In this document: one piece after another, positions 49,626-61,145 of the stretch
Position numbering within the stretch: position 1 is the first letter of the stretch
Layout: each line of letters opens with the position of its first letter
Assembly (NCBI GenBank): GCA_963995505.1
Contig: OZ023183.1
Span: forward strand, 15,372,671-15,436,670
Direction: 5' to 3'
DNA from: Hypericum androsaemum
Lineage: Eukaryota; Streptophyta; Magnoliopsida; Malpighiales; Hypericaceae
Length of the DNA: 64,000 bases
Translations under genes and position numbers: made by a program
Notes under the pieces: model-generated
Database searches by the model: none
Seen by the model: the letters and a program-made list of their open reading frames with translations, nothing else
Told to the model about the DNA's origin: nothing

Positions 49626-51291
49626 GGATTCATTGGGGACAAGAGGTAGTCCCCACCCATATGGACTAAAGAGAGTGAAAGGCAATAAATTTATATTCAG
49701 AGGTAATATTGGAACATTAGCAAAAGCAAAGGAGAGATGAATAATTAATTAGTTTTCCTAAACCCAAAAACGTACTATTGGTTGACTCTTCACATCTCTC
49801 TTCCTTTCAAAATTCAAAATTATCCACTCAAGAAAACGAATGGTTTTCAAAATACGACCCGGAGTCGACCAAAATTTTGGGTCATACTATGGGTCAACCA
49901 GTCCGACCGAACTGACCAAATTTTTTAATTTGAAAAATAAATATATTTATATATAATCTAGGTATAATTGTACATGTAATCGCATACATACATAAAAAAA
50001 TTATATTTTTCATCAAAAATATTAGAATATAACCAATAGAAATATTAGACCGGGTCAGACCGCATATATGCTTTTTTATAAAGAAATTTGGGTGGACCGC
50101 CTCGGGTTGGTCAGATTTTTGGTCTGACCATTTGGTCTGACCAAATTTAGTTCAGTTCGCAAGGTAACCATTTTTTGGTCAAAACCCGGTATGCCTTTAC
50201 ACTACATATGAAAACCAATATCGCTACACATGCAAACCAATATCACTACATACGAAAATTAATATTCCAATATTCAAAAACCAATATCATTACACATGCA
50301 AACCAGTATCGCTACATATGAAAACTACTATCGCTACACATGCAAACCAATGTCACCATATACGAAAACCAATATCAATACATATTAAAACCAATATCAA
50401 TACATACGAAAACTAATATCCCAACATCTGAAAACTAATATACGAAAATCAACATACGAAAACCAATATATGAAAACTACTATATACGAAAACCAATATC
50501 CCAACATACGAAAACCAATATCCCATAATCTGAAAACCAATATCCCAACATACGAAAAATAACCGAGATCGAACAATATGAAACCAAACTCAGAAATTAA
50601 TAGATCTACTAAATAAGAAAATTTTGTTTACTAAACCAAACAATATTGTTTACTCTAGATAGAACAATATGAAACCAAACTCAGAAATCAATAGATTCAC
50701 TAAATAAGACAAAAACAAAAACCCAAAAATTCACTTTAAAAAATCAAAAATCAACCCAATATCATTAAATATGAAAATCAATATCATTACATTTGCAAAC
50801 CAGTATCATTAAATATGAAACCAATGTCATTGCATCTGAAAACCAGTATCACTACATCTGAAAACCACTATCATTACATCCGAAAATCAGTATCAAAATA
50901 CAAATATATCAATACAAAAAATACTATTGTACAAATACAAAAATATCATGGTGGTGAACATGATGTTCATGGCGCGGACGGAGCCGAAGAGGTAGTAGAA
51001 GAGGCCGTCGGTGGTGGCGTCGAGAATGGTGGTGCGGACGGGGCCGACCAGATCATGGCGAAGCCGAGCTACATGGAGAAGACGATGTAGATGGAGAAGA
51101 GAAGGAATGTGTTGTCGACGGCATACCAAAAAAAGAAAAGAAAGACGAAGAGAAGAAGAGTGGCGAAGGGGAGAAGGGGTACCTAGAAGCGGGTGAGATC
51201 GGCGTCGAACTTCTTCCCATTGAAGGTGGTTTCGGCGAACAAGAATGAGAAGAGAAGAGAAGAGAAGGGGAGAAGGGGTTGGGTTTAGGGT

Positions 51292-51335
<44 letters not shown>

Positions 51336-51566
51336 GTGGGGCAGGAAAAAGAGGGGAAGAGGAAGAGACTAGAAAAGAGAGAAAAAAAGTGGGTGGCGTA
51401 ATTAATGTGGGTGGAATCTTAGTTGACACTTTTTGGGATATATGGTCAATAATACCCTTGTTCGATTTGGGCTATTGGATCAGGAAAAGATTAAAATTAT
51501 CAAATCTAACGGTCCTGAATCAATCCCCTCCGTGAGGACATCTACTATGTAGTCCCCACTCAATCC
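49626..51566. mobile_element. FB3: 1.9 kb element with 22-bp AAACCAATATC array
   Basis: It begins GGATTCATTGGGGACAAGAG and ends AGTCCCCACTCAATCC, inverted termini shared with FB1. The array (50200-50570 and 50750-50900) has AAAACCAATATC cores in one orientation only. It also holds a G/A-rich, gene-like segment (50930-51400) with an (AG)n run at 51293-51332. Sequence at 49840-50190 (CCGACCGAACTGACC, GGTCAGACC) may be a further nested insert. No transposase was recognised. It is absent from unit B. Confidence 0.6.
51293..51332. repeat. (AG)n microsatellite
   Basis: About 20 uninterrupted AG dinucleotides lie within FB3, likely length-variable. Confidence 0.95.
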
Positions 51567-52637
51567 AACATCGTAGGGAATACCAAATTTAGAGTTTGGA
51601 CCACCACACCAAATAATACCCAATTTTTTGGTTTTTTTTATCCTTCCATTTTCACAACAGATAATCCTATAGAATAAACCTAGCACTAAAAACATCCATA
51701 ACACGTTCCAACCAAACGACCCAATAGCAGTCAAGATTAAACTTTCAAATCCCATTAATTGAGAGACCCGACAACTTTACGGTGCACGGCCCATATCATT
51801 TTTTTAGAAACCAGTCCATATCTTTTATTCATTTTATTATGCAATAGATTTCATAGGTCTCAACATATGAAGTACTATTAATACAGATATAAAGGTGGGA
51901 GTCAATCCTTTCTTGGTTCCAATTTTAAAGTCTCGTGACAATCCAAATTCCCATATTTTTAGAATCACGATCAAAACTTTATTTAGTAACAGCTTTTTTA
52001 ATAATATTTTTTATTTTTATATTTGAATCCAATAAATTCAAATTATCATTTGAACCATAGGAGTTGTCACAATTCCCTTTCACGCATTCAGTTTTACACT
52101 AATCATCATAACTTTAACAAACATTTCAAGTTTCAACATGCAATCCGCAATAAGTTGTATGACTATCATAAATTAATAATTAATAATTAAGTTTCAACAT
52201 GAAATCTTGAATATGTATGTACTGTAAATAAAAATGTGGCATTAGGAAAAAATTTAAATAAGAATTTTATATCTTGTTAAGCGTGCCATATTAGAATATA
52301 GAGGCAAGGCCGGCCACTGATGGGCATACATCTTGTTAAGCGTGCCCATATTATTTTTCAAAAAACATTAACTCTATCCTATAAGGTCTTTTTTTTGGAG
52401 GAACTATCCTAAAAGGTCTCGAGACATTTTTTCGTAAGAAAGTGAGTGAGGATAAATTTTTTGAATGTAAATCTAAATTTCACAAATATAAAATAAATAT
52501 TATAAGAACTTTTTCCTAAACGAAAATCTTCCACTTTTAATAATATAGATTTTACCAAAAAGTGAAAGTCGGATTTTGGACAACGACGTCGTCACAAATT
52601 CCAGTTGAACAAGAGGAGACTAGAAACCTACCAACGT
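51567..52637. other. AT-rich spacer upstream of oxidoreductase-A
   Basis: No gene was found. ATAATTAATAATTAATAATT at about 52173 is a short AT microsatellite. From about 52580 the sequence becomes co-linear with 60980 onward in unit B (CACAAATTCCAG, GAACAAGAG). Confidence 0.4.
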
Positions 52638-52869
52638 CGTCCCCAAATGTGTAACTTCGTGGTTATTACCTATTTGTTTGTTTCGGCATAACTTAGTTTT
52701 AGTCGTTCGTTCTCGTAATTTTTTGACAGTCTTTCATTTTTATCCGTATTATTTTACTACCCACAGTTTATTTTTCGTTTTATCGTTTGCTATTATCGTT
52801 TGTATTTTCTATTTCTATCTTGTAACCTAACTTAATGATATTTTTGGCATCACCTTTTCTATAAAAAAG
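52638..52869 (+). mobile_element. Short LINE/SINE-like insertion upstream of oxidoreductase-A
   Basis: The insert is flanked by the 12-bp direct repeat ACCTACCAACGT (52626-52637 and 52870-52881) and ends in CTATAAAAAAG. Long variable target repeats and a short A-tail are typical of LINE-type retroposition. Unit B (61017-61040) has a single ACCTACCCAC and no insert. Confidence 0.7.
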
Positions 52870-52960
52870 ACCTACCAACGTATATTCTCTCGCTCACTCC
52901 ACTTCAGTCCACGAACCATCCAAGAAAAGGATAAATAAAGAAGAAACCTTAATGATAGGC

Positions 52961-54694
52961 ATGGCGGAGTCACCGGTCATAAGCATGGGGATAGTGGGGT
53001 GCGCGGAGATAGCCCGGAAGCTGTCCCGGGCGATCACACTGGCTCCAAACGCCACCCTCTCCGCCGTCGCCAGCCGCTCTTACGAGAAGGCCGCCGCGTT
53101 CGCCAGGGCCAACCACTTCCCGGCAGAGGCCAAAGTGTACGGCTCCTACGAGTCCCTTCTCGACGACCCGGACATCGACGCCGTGTACCTGCCGATGCCC
53201 ACCGGCGTGCGAACGAAGTGGGCCTGCCTGGCCGCCCGGAAGAAGAAGCACGTCCTCATGGAGAAGCCCGTTGGCCTCTCCGTCGGGGAGTTTGAGGAGA
53301 TCGCGACGGCGTGCGAGGCCAACGGGGTCCAGCTCATGGATGGGACCCAGTGGATGCACCACCCTCGCACCCACAAGATGAAGGAGTTTCTCAGTGATAA
53401 AGACCGCTTCGGCCACCTCACATCGGTCAGTTGATTCCGTGGCTAGTTGTTGCTCGCATGTTTGATCATCGACTCTGTTGCCTACTTATTTCTCAACATT
53501 TGATCTCTTTAATGGTCAATATCTTGTGTTATAATATCTGTTTTGGTTCGTTAGTTTCAATGTTTATTTTTAACATGGTTGTTGGTGAATAGTTTCAGAC
53601 ATTAGACAAATAAACCTAAGGAACTCATGCGCTGAAAGGATGTATGATCATTAGATAATGAGATTCCATATGTTATATGATAAGAATGATTAGTAGCATC
53701 AACGTGATTTTGATGCTCTTTTTTTATGTCGCTGATTTTTCCACTGGTTCCCACAGTTGCAATATTGCACAATTTAGCGTGAGTAACTGGTCTGGGCATC
53801 CACTTCTAGTCCATAGATTCGTAGGTGGAGTTCATAGTATTGATGATATTTAGATTACTCTTGACTGTCCGTTTGTGGGCTAGTTTGAGTGTGGATATCT
53901 CGTCTGGGGACTGATTACTATGATGTACTTTTCACTCTTTCTTTTTTTCTTTTTCTTTCACTAATAAAATTTGGTAATTATTTAAAAAAATGATTAGCAT
54001 ATTTCATCCCTTGAACGTTCGAGTTGTGCAACTGAAGTTCCAATCCTCTATTCTCATGCAGGTACACAGCTGCTTTACATTTGCCGTAGACGAAGATTTC
54101 CTGAAGAATGACATTCGTGTTAAGCCGGATCTCGATGGTCTCGGAGCTCTTGGCGACGCAGGCTGGTACGGTATAAGGTCGATCCTGTGGGCCGCAGACT
54201 ACGAACTGCCTAAGACTGTCGTAGCCTCGCGCGAGCCTGTTCTAAATGAAGCAGGGGTTATATTAAGTTGTGGTGCTTCTCTGCAATGGGAGGACGGGAA
54301 GACAGCAACCTTCCATTGCTCGTTCTTGTCGCATTTAACAATGTATGTTACCGCCATTGGGACGATGGGAACATTGCATCTTACGGATTTTATCATCCCG
54401 TACGAGGAAAAGGAGTGCGATTTTACTGCAACATCGAAGTCTTGGTTCAATGACATGGAAACTGGATGGGAACCCCAACCAAGTGAGCACAGGATTATCA
54501 CTGATCTTCCGCAGGAAGCTTGCATGGTGAGAGAGTTCGCCCGCCTGGTCGGGAATATCAAGATGAATGGCGCGAAGCCAGATCCGACTTGGCCAGATCG
54601 CAGTAGGAAGACACAACTAGTAATCGATGCGGTTAAGACATCAATCGAAAGAAATTTCGAGCCTGTTGAGCTACCGAAACGAGTGGTCTTTTGA
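52961..54694 (+). CDS. Gfo/Idh/MocA-family NAD(P)-dependent oxidoreductase, copy A
   Basis: This resembles the plant group typified by Arabidopsis At4g09670, whose substrate is unknown. Exon 1 is 52961-53425 and exon 2 is 54062-54694, GT-AG, 365 aa. I chose the second ATG (52961, MAESPVIS) because copy B starts there; the ATG at 52952 would add three residues. The N-terminal Rossmann fold has MGIVGCAEIARK (9-20); the family lysine is in EKP (101-103); the C-terminal domain has DGLGALGDAGWYGIR with GDAGWY at 186-191. Compared with copy B, a CGA codon replaces the TGA stop, so the protein ends with the extra RVVF. It converges with the laccase remnant, whose stop lies about 370 bp away. Confidence 0.92.
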
Positions 54695-54974
54695 TGTCTG
54701 TTGGCCTAGTAGTGCATGTAAGGTAGAATTCCAGTCATTACTTATATGGTGCATGTACTGGTTCCATCAGCATTACAGATTTGAATAACTAGAGGCTCTT
54801 CTTTAAAATTCTGCATTTTGCATCACTGACTAATTCCATCAAATATGGTCTGATCTTAATACATTTCCAAAGAAATATGACATTAATATTCTAGTTTTAG
54901 GTAACACACAAGTCCACATTGTTTGTAACCGCAAACTAGAAAGGTAACACAAGTCCAAATGAATCTGCAATGTC

Positions 54975-54980
54975 TTTATT
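54975..54980 (-). promoter_or_regulatory. Candidate polyadenylation signal of laccase remnant
   Basis: On the minus strand this is AATAAA, about 85 bp past the laccase stop codon. The same hexamer sits at the matching place in unit B (63086-63091). Confidence 0.45.
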
Positions 54981-55064
54981 TCTTAGAAGCATCTGTATTC
55001 TATTTATTTGGGTCTACGAAAAGGTTTTGCCGGAATCCATGACGCCTCACGTGTCGGATTAGTT

Positions 55065-56886
55065 TCAGCAAGGCGGCATGTCGGGCGGCGGAGGCAGCAT
55101 CTTGGCTTCCGGAGTGCTGCCATCTCTGACGATGAACACCATATCCATCCCCCAAACCATATGCCGATCTATATGGCAATGCATAAACCATACCCCTGAA
55201 AGATTCCGATCAACAATATCTTTAAAGATCAAGAAACTAAAATAAAATTTTTTCAAACTAGTAGGGGACTGAACCGAAATTTACCTGGTATCATTTTGTA
55301 ATTTACCAATATGGAAACTTTAGGGTCGTGCCTATATAAGGAGGGCTGATATAATCCTACAACCACTTTCTGAAATTTCGTTTTTGCCTCCTATTGGGCG
55401 AGGAGACCGATCCGAGCAAGCCAAGAAACGGGGACGACCAAGACGTTAGAGTAAGCCCCCTTTCCCGAATTTGGGTTTTTCTGTTTATGATTGGTAGGCC
55501 GACACCGATAAAACCTGTAGGAATTCGAAGGGAACGTCGGGATTAGTAGATACGTGAATTAACGGAGGGAGAGACGAGGTAAGTCAAATCTCTATCCGAA
55601 ATTGATAAGTATTCGCCCGTATATGTCTAGTACGCTACCTGTATTCACCACTGTATTTTTTGAACATATGTGCACTTGAATATGTTTTCGTATATACCTG
55701 TATATGTACCGTATGTGCTCCGTATATGCCATATATTTTGTATATCTGTCCATATGTAGTGTTGGCGTGTATAGGTATTGGGATTTGCATTATGTCCGTA
55801 TTCTGTGAGCACTGGCTTGTATGAGTGTCTGTATTGGTATCTGAAAATTCTATGTAACTGAAAATCTGTGCGTATCTGATCTGTCTGAACACGTATGTAA
55901 CTATCTGATCTGTCCTTATTGACTATGCACTGTACTGGTCGGGATTATCCCCTTACTACTGTGCCCGTAGAGTTCTGTATGGATTGTATACTCTACGCAT
56001 GTGAGGGAGATATATGTGCGCCGTGGTGACTGGTGAGAGCTTCATTTGTTTTTGTGATCCACAACGAAGAGAGAGAGAGTTCTACGGTGATCCACGGGAT
56101 TCCGATATGTGTAACACCGGAGTTGCGTCTAATGATGTGTTTTTATGTTGGTTTGATGTATTTAACGTGCTGCCTCACTGTCCACTTGTGCACCGCCTGA
56201 TATGCTATGTGTTTATGTTAAGTTTGGTTTACTGAGTTGCGTAACCTCATCAAAATACGCCATTTTTGTCTCAGATAATCGAGGAGCAGGCCGGGAGTGA
56301 GGGTTAGAAGCGAGGACATGCATCGCTAGGAAGTCAAGACATTATTTTTCCGCATTTAAAACCATATGCTTTCATATTTCAGATTATTATGTTTTCGCAT
56401 TTCGAACCTATTTGAATTTTAACAAATAAAGTAGTCTCACAGAGACATTTACTCCATGGCGGTTGACATGCCCACTTTCCAGAGCGTGAAAATATCAAAG
56501 CCGATTACCAAGAAAACGATACTACGAAAGGCGATAAATATCGTATTGCGAGTTCCTAACAGACCTGGATTCTCCGCCTTGAATCTAATGGTTGTCCAGC
56601 CATTTATAGGCACAGGAGCGGTGTTTTGATATGGAGGGTCGACCAGATTGTATGTTAAAGGGTCCTTCTCGGGGTCGAAGATTCCGAGCCCCCGACCGAC
56701 GACGTAGAAGCTTGTCCCATGCAGATGCATCGGATGATCGGTCCCAGCAACCAAATTCGTCCCCTGGAAAGTGTTCTCAACGGTCGAATTATATTCAAGT
56801 ACCTTCACCTGCGTCGCCCGCGTCGGTGTCAACAAGTACGAAAGCAAGTTCTCTGCTGTAAAGTCGAACAACAATGGCGGGAAGTT
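55065..56886 (-). pseudogene. 5'-truncated laccase, unit A (LAC14/15-like)
   Basis: Only the last two exons remain: 56886-56565 (truncated at the duplication junction) and 55195-55065. The remaining frame is intact: [21 protein letters not shown], the copper motif HPMHLHG, then [16 protein letters not shown], intron, [16 protein letters not shown] and a stop. At its upstream end it runs directly into ABC1K3 intron sequence, so more than half the protein, including the N-terminal copper sites, is missing. The intron is 1369 bp instead of 94 because of the insert at 55221-56490. Confidence 0.88.
55221..56490. mobile_element. 1.27 kb insertion in laccase-A intron
   Basis: It is flanked by AATATC on both sides (55215-55220 and 56491-56496). 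The unit B intron (63307-63400) has no insert. It contains CCTATATAAGGAGGG (about 55330) and many GTATATG motifs (55600-55760). It has no coding capacity and no recognised TIR or TG...CA ends, so the family is unknown. Confidence 0.7.
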
Positions 56887-57560
56887 CTCTTCTAGCTTTG
56901 ACTCTCGATGTTTCAATTCTGGATACCTATACTCATGTCTACATTAAATAGTATCTTTTCTTTATAATCATCATACCTAGCATCTTTGGAAACCTGGATG
57001 AAATTATCCACAAACTACGAGTGAAGTAACGTGGGCCTACAATTTTTTGTACCACGTGTAGCTCTGATTATGTAAACAAACCTTAATTCCTCTCTCCTTT
57101 TTTAAGATAAATTTTTACACCATAGTTACACATGCCAAGAATTTAACCAAGAACATCCGTCAATTCCTCTCTTGGATGAAAGATCGTTCCGAGTTTTTTT
57201 TAATGTGGTTTTGAAATAACCTGCGCTCTTGCATTGGTTCTTCGTGGTTTGTTTTGGTGTTTGCTATTCTGACTATGTGGTACAACATGCTGCAGTCACC
57301 GCCAGACATCCAACAACAGTTGATTCGCTTGCCAGCAGATCTTGCTGGAAGAGTGGTTTCACGTGCCACAGCCAGGACCCTCAGAAGATTTTTTTTTTGG
57401 TGGAAGTCCGGGATCTTGACAGCATTGGGTATTGATCCCTCCCAATCAAGCTTAAGTGGCGGATCCGTAACCATCCAGCCACACTTGTCTTGATAGAAGA
57501 ATTTTCTTTGACAGCAAATAAATATGAGAACTATCACCCTATGAATAAAGAATAAGGTAT
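56887..57560 (+). pseudogene. ABC1K3 3'-end fragment (last exon copy)
   Basis: This matches ABC1K3 intron 20 and exon 21 (44401-44850). The exon copy starts at 57296 after CTGCAG and reads PPDIQQQLIRLPADLAGRVV-type sequence with the splice acceptor kept. About 100 bp of unrelated DNA (about 57394-57495) interrupts the last codons before the homologous tail (AGAATTTTCTTTGACAGC). With no promoter or upstream exons it is a dead fragment. Confidence 0.88.
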
Positions 57561-58149
57561 GACACTACTCGATTTTGGAATTACTGTTGGAGTGTTGCTC
57601 GTGGATACTATAACAGACACCAGTCATACACGAAAGAGAGAAAAACTATTACGGTTCTTACCTGTAGAGCTGTACACAGAAATTGTAGATTTGTCAAACC
57701 AAATTCGTACAAGTTTGTAATGAACGTATAGGATGCTCTTGTTTCAATTCATTTGATGCAATTATCTTCTCTGGGACTATAACGCGTGATGTTTTTTTTC
57801 TACCAAACAGATGGAAGAATAAAAACTTCTAAAAAATATCCCAGTTCATGTTCGAAGTAACATTTAGCATTTCACAACAAAAAAAGTACATTCAACATTC
57901 TTGCGCTAAAGAACCTCGTGAACGATAATGTGACTCGCATACTAAATTAATTGAGCGACGTATATATGCACTTGCAAGTAGCAAACAATTAACAAGATTA
58001 TATCATTGCAAAGACCAAACATAGCCTTGGTCTCCAGCGATCGGACTCCACATTGTCTGATGTCACGCGCGGTTGACTTCCTAAAATCAACAGATTTAAA
58101 TACGGGCGGTACGCCAAATCACATTTTCCTTGACGATAATAATTGTAAT
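57561..58149. other. Spacer co-linear with 44850-45300
   Basis: This is the unit B counterpart of the ABC1K3 downstream flank, shorter and without FB2. Sequence at 58010-58150 has no counterpart that I could align. No gene was found. Confidence 0.45.
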
Positions 58150-58625
58150 CATGGTGCAAAAATTTATCTTAAAAAGTCGGATGGTACACTTAGACCTTGT
58201 CATTGTTAAAATGTGATTTGATTCGTTCATAATTTGATTTGAATTCGTCTTGAGACGAATTGAATACGGTTCAAAATTTCTATAATTTGTCGAATTGACT
58301 AATTCAATTCAAAAATTCGATCCGAACCCAATTCGTATCTAATTCGATTCAAATTTGTCCATATTAAGAATATGTAGACAACTTAATTTAGTACATTAAG
58401 TATAAGGCCAATCTTTAATTTATTTTTTTTTCCAAAAAATATTAAACACTAAACTTTAATTTTAAAATCTATAAAAATTTTGAATTTTTTTAAAAACATT
58501 AAGAAAATTTTGGGGTAATTTTTGAATTTTTTTATTAAATATTAAAATAAAAAAATAATTCAAATTCGACTAATATTTGATTCGCCAACCAATTTGATTC
58601 GAATTCGACCGACCCAATTTGAACC
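58150..58625. mobile_element. Unit B remnant of the GATTCGAAT-rich hAT-like element
   Basis: GATTTGATTCGTTCATAATTTG, GAGACGAATTGAATACGGTT and the final TTTGATTCGAATTCGACC match the arms of 45846-47237. The nested TIR element and telomere-like tract of unit A are absent, which suggests they arrived in A after duplication or were lost in B. Confidence 0.55.
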
Positions 58626-58968
58626 AGTCAGATGTAGGTACACCATTAATGGATCAGCCATCCCATCATCACAACCGTAAACAATCTGGTGGATCAGATA
58701 ATATACAAAAGCAAACAGCCATCTTCTTCTATAAGCAAACAGCCAAAAGGCGAGATGAGATGTACACCATGCAAACTTGTTTCACGCTCACATTAAAACT
58801 ACACCAGCTTCACTGATCAAAACCACTAAGACTTGAACAATCTACCACACTAATTGCAACTATAAACATATGATTCTCTTGATCATCACTAGCTATACAC
58901 ACATAAAAGGGTATTCAAGTACCAAGTGGTATAAACAAAAAGGCACACAACTAGCCCACCTAGTTAAA

Positions 58969-59642
58969 CTAAGCGACATCTATACACCTAACGTTCTTCT
59001 CGGCCTGGTCAGTTTGCTTCTTGGGAACCTCCACAGTGAGCACCCCGTTGTCGAGGCTGCACTTGATGCTCTCCATGTCGGCGTTCTCCGGCAGCCTGAA
59101 CCGCCTCACGAAGCTGCCGCGGCGGCGCTCCACACGGTGCCACTTGTCGTTGTTGTCCACCTCTTCCTTCACCCTCTCCCCGCTAATCCGGAGCATGTTG
59201 TCGTCTTCTACTTGAACCTTCACCTCCTCTTTCCTCACGCCTGCGCCCACAGAATAACCCATGTAGCTTTGACAAGAGGGTCCTCGCTAGACCAAACCCA
59301 GGCGAGAATAAAGCGCATAAACCAATTAAACAACCTAAACCCGCATCTTCCTTGTCTTTCAATTATTATAAATAATAGAGTAATTATTGTCGGGTCTTAT
59401 TTATGGATAAGGCGAACTCAAAATATATAAAAGACAAGCTGACCAGGCAAATCAGCGCGGAAAATGTGAGCGGTGTCGGTCTCGCGCCAGTCCACGTTGG
59501 TATGAGCCAGAGCGGCGGTATCGTCGCGGTCGCGGCTGGCTCCTACCCCAGAGGTGAAGGGGTCCCACAAGTCAGTAGAGAACCAATCTCGGTCACTTCC
59601 TCCTCTGCTTCCCCACCCGGAAAAGGGCCCTAGTGACGTCAT
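58969..59642 (-). CDS. Small heat-shock protein, copy B (intact)
   Basis: Intact paralogue of the unit A chaperone. Exon 1 is 59642-59444 and exon 2 is 59240-58969, GT-AG, 156 aa. The N-terminal arm (MTSLGPFSGW, then WFSTDLWDPF) leads into the alpha-crystallin domain at VDWRETDTAHIFRADLPG (about 50-67), continuing with EEVKVQVEDDNMLRISGER, FVRRFRLPENAD and NGVLTVEVPKK. The C-terminal extension ends VRCIDVA, whose I-D-V fits the I-x-I/V oligomer-docking motif. The intron falls after LPG inside the domain; most class I cytosolic sHSP genes lack introns, so class is uncertain. Confidence 0.92.
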
Positions 59643-61145
59643 CTTCTTCTTGGGCTTCTCCTTGTACTCAATTCGGCTTTCCTTTTTGGTCCTTTTTCCT
59701 GTTTGTGTGTATATCTACTACTGTCGAAGAGGCTCTGTGATGTGTTCCCTTTTATGGGACCCGAACAGACGTTCGGTCGTTCCGCCTAAGCAAAACACGT
59801 GGGTTAGAGTTACGACGCCACGTAAATGTAGTCTTGACACGTGGGTTTCCGATGAGTTTATTGGACTCGCGGTGAGGAATCTAATCCTATTGAGTTTATG
59901 TCTTGCAAAATATAAGACATTATAACCTTAAAATAGGTTACGACCTAACGACGGTGTTCGATATCTGATGACGAAAGTAAAAAAAACAAAATACGTATGC
60001 CTAAACAAAATACTATCCACACCATGTATCCGTTTTTTGGGGTACGCGCACCTGGCATAATTTCTCGTAAGACGTCGTATTAGTTTGTGGAGTCCATCGA
60101 ATGCTAATTTTGGAGATACAACGCCACACCGCTTTTAAAAGTTACGATCGTTAAAGAAATCATTTTTAAGTTTACATGTTTGAGAAGAAAAAAAAACATG
60201 TCCATGCTAAATTGTACTTCTCCATCCATGAACACACGGTAACATCCGCCCGAACATATTCGAGCATTCTCTTACGAGCCAAATCATCTTGCGTTCTCAC
60301 TTCACTTTAGGACACCGGTGCAATCAAGGTAAGTCGTTTGTCTGTTTTGAGGATGGAACTGAGGCACGGTGAGCGAGCCACCACTAGGGTCTTCCATCTG
60401 GGCTTGGGTTGGATCTGGGTCCAATCCGAATCGTTTGGACTGAAGAACACGCGAAGTTTTTTTGCAAAAAAATTAAAATACGAGGATAAAAATAAAAAAA
60501 GTCAGTGCGCTGCAGGGGATCATCGATATGTAGTTATCAGTAACTGGGTATGTCATTGTTGTAGTACGCGGGCCATTTAGCAACAACTGGGATTGCACAT
60601 GTCGTAACCGGGACTAATCCACCGATCTTGATACCATCTTGTATTTGGCCCACCGATCAACTAATCCAAATTTGAACTACGTAGAATTGTTAAAAAGTTA
60701 AAAAATATTTTAAAAAATATTTAATAATGCTGCATTTTAAAAAATTTGAACTCGACGTCTGATTAAACTAAATCAACAGTATTGTCTCTTGATGGAATTG
60801 GTTATAAATTTTTTTTTGGTGATTAAGCAAGTTGCCTGAACCTGAAGTTCTAGGCTGTTCTCTTTTCAAACAAAATTTTTTCTATTTAAGAACATGAGAT
60901 TCCCATACCTGAAAAACAAGATAGAATTTGTTATTCGTGGTAACATTCTCTTTGAAATAGAGAGTCAAACATTTGTCCACGTAACGTCACAAATTCCAGC
61001 TGAACAAGAGAAGACTGGAAACCTACCCACAAATTCTCCCACTCACGCCACTCGCTCCACTCCACTCCACAACCCAACCAACAAAAATTAAAAAAAAAAA
61101 CAAAATTACCCAACAAATTGAAGCTAAGAAGCTTGTTCCAGATCC
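59643..61145. other. Divergent promoter region, sHSP-B / oxidoreductase-B
   Basis: 1.5 kb between divergent genes. Near sHSP-B are ACACGTGG motifs (about 59796 and 59837), which resemble G-box/ABRE cores. A decayed copy of the 46593-47011 element lies at about 60390-60610 (TTTTTTTGCAAAAA, AAATACGAGGA). The leader shared with unit A starts at about 60983. No further gene. Confidence 0.45.

Larger units (their letters stand above)
44399..56886. repeat. Tandem segmental duplication unit A
   Basis: From the ABC1K3 intron 20 (44399) through sHSP-A, oxidoreductase-A and the laccase remnant to the junction at 56886. The order repeats in unit B. Unit A is about 12.5 kb; the excess over B comes largely from insertions (45553-45829, 47522-47774, 49059-49313, 49626-51566, 52638-52869 and 55221-56490). 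Confidence 0.88.

Noticed and set aside
52970..53416. Long minus-strand and +2 frames opposite oxidoreductase exon 1 (also 61023-61655)
   Set aside because: GC-rich exon shadows; the same frames recur in both copies because the exon does.
59750..59790. Heat-shock element upstream of sHSP-B
   Set aside because: GAAC and GTTC half-sites are present but the spacing does not fit the nGAAnnTTCn rule.
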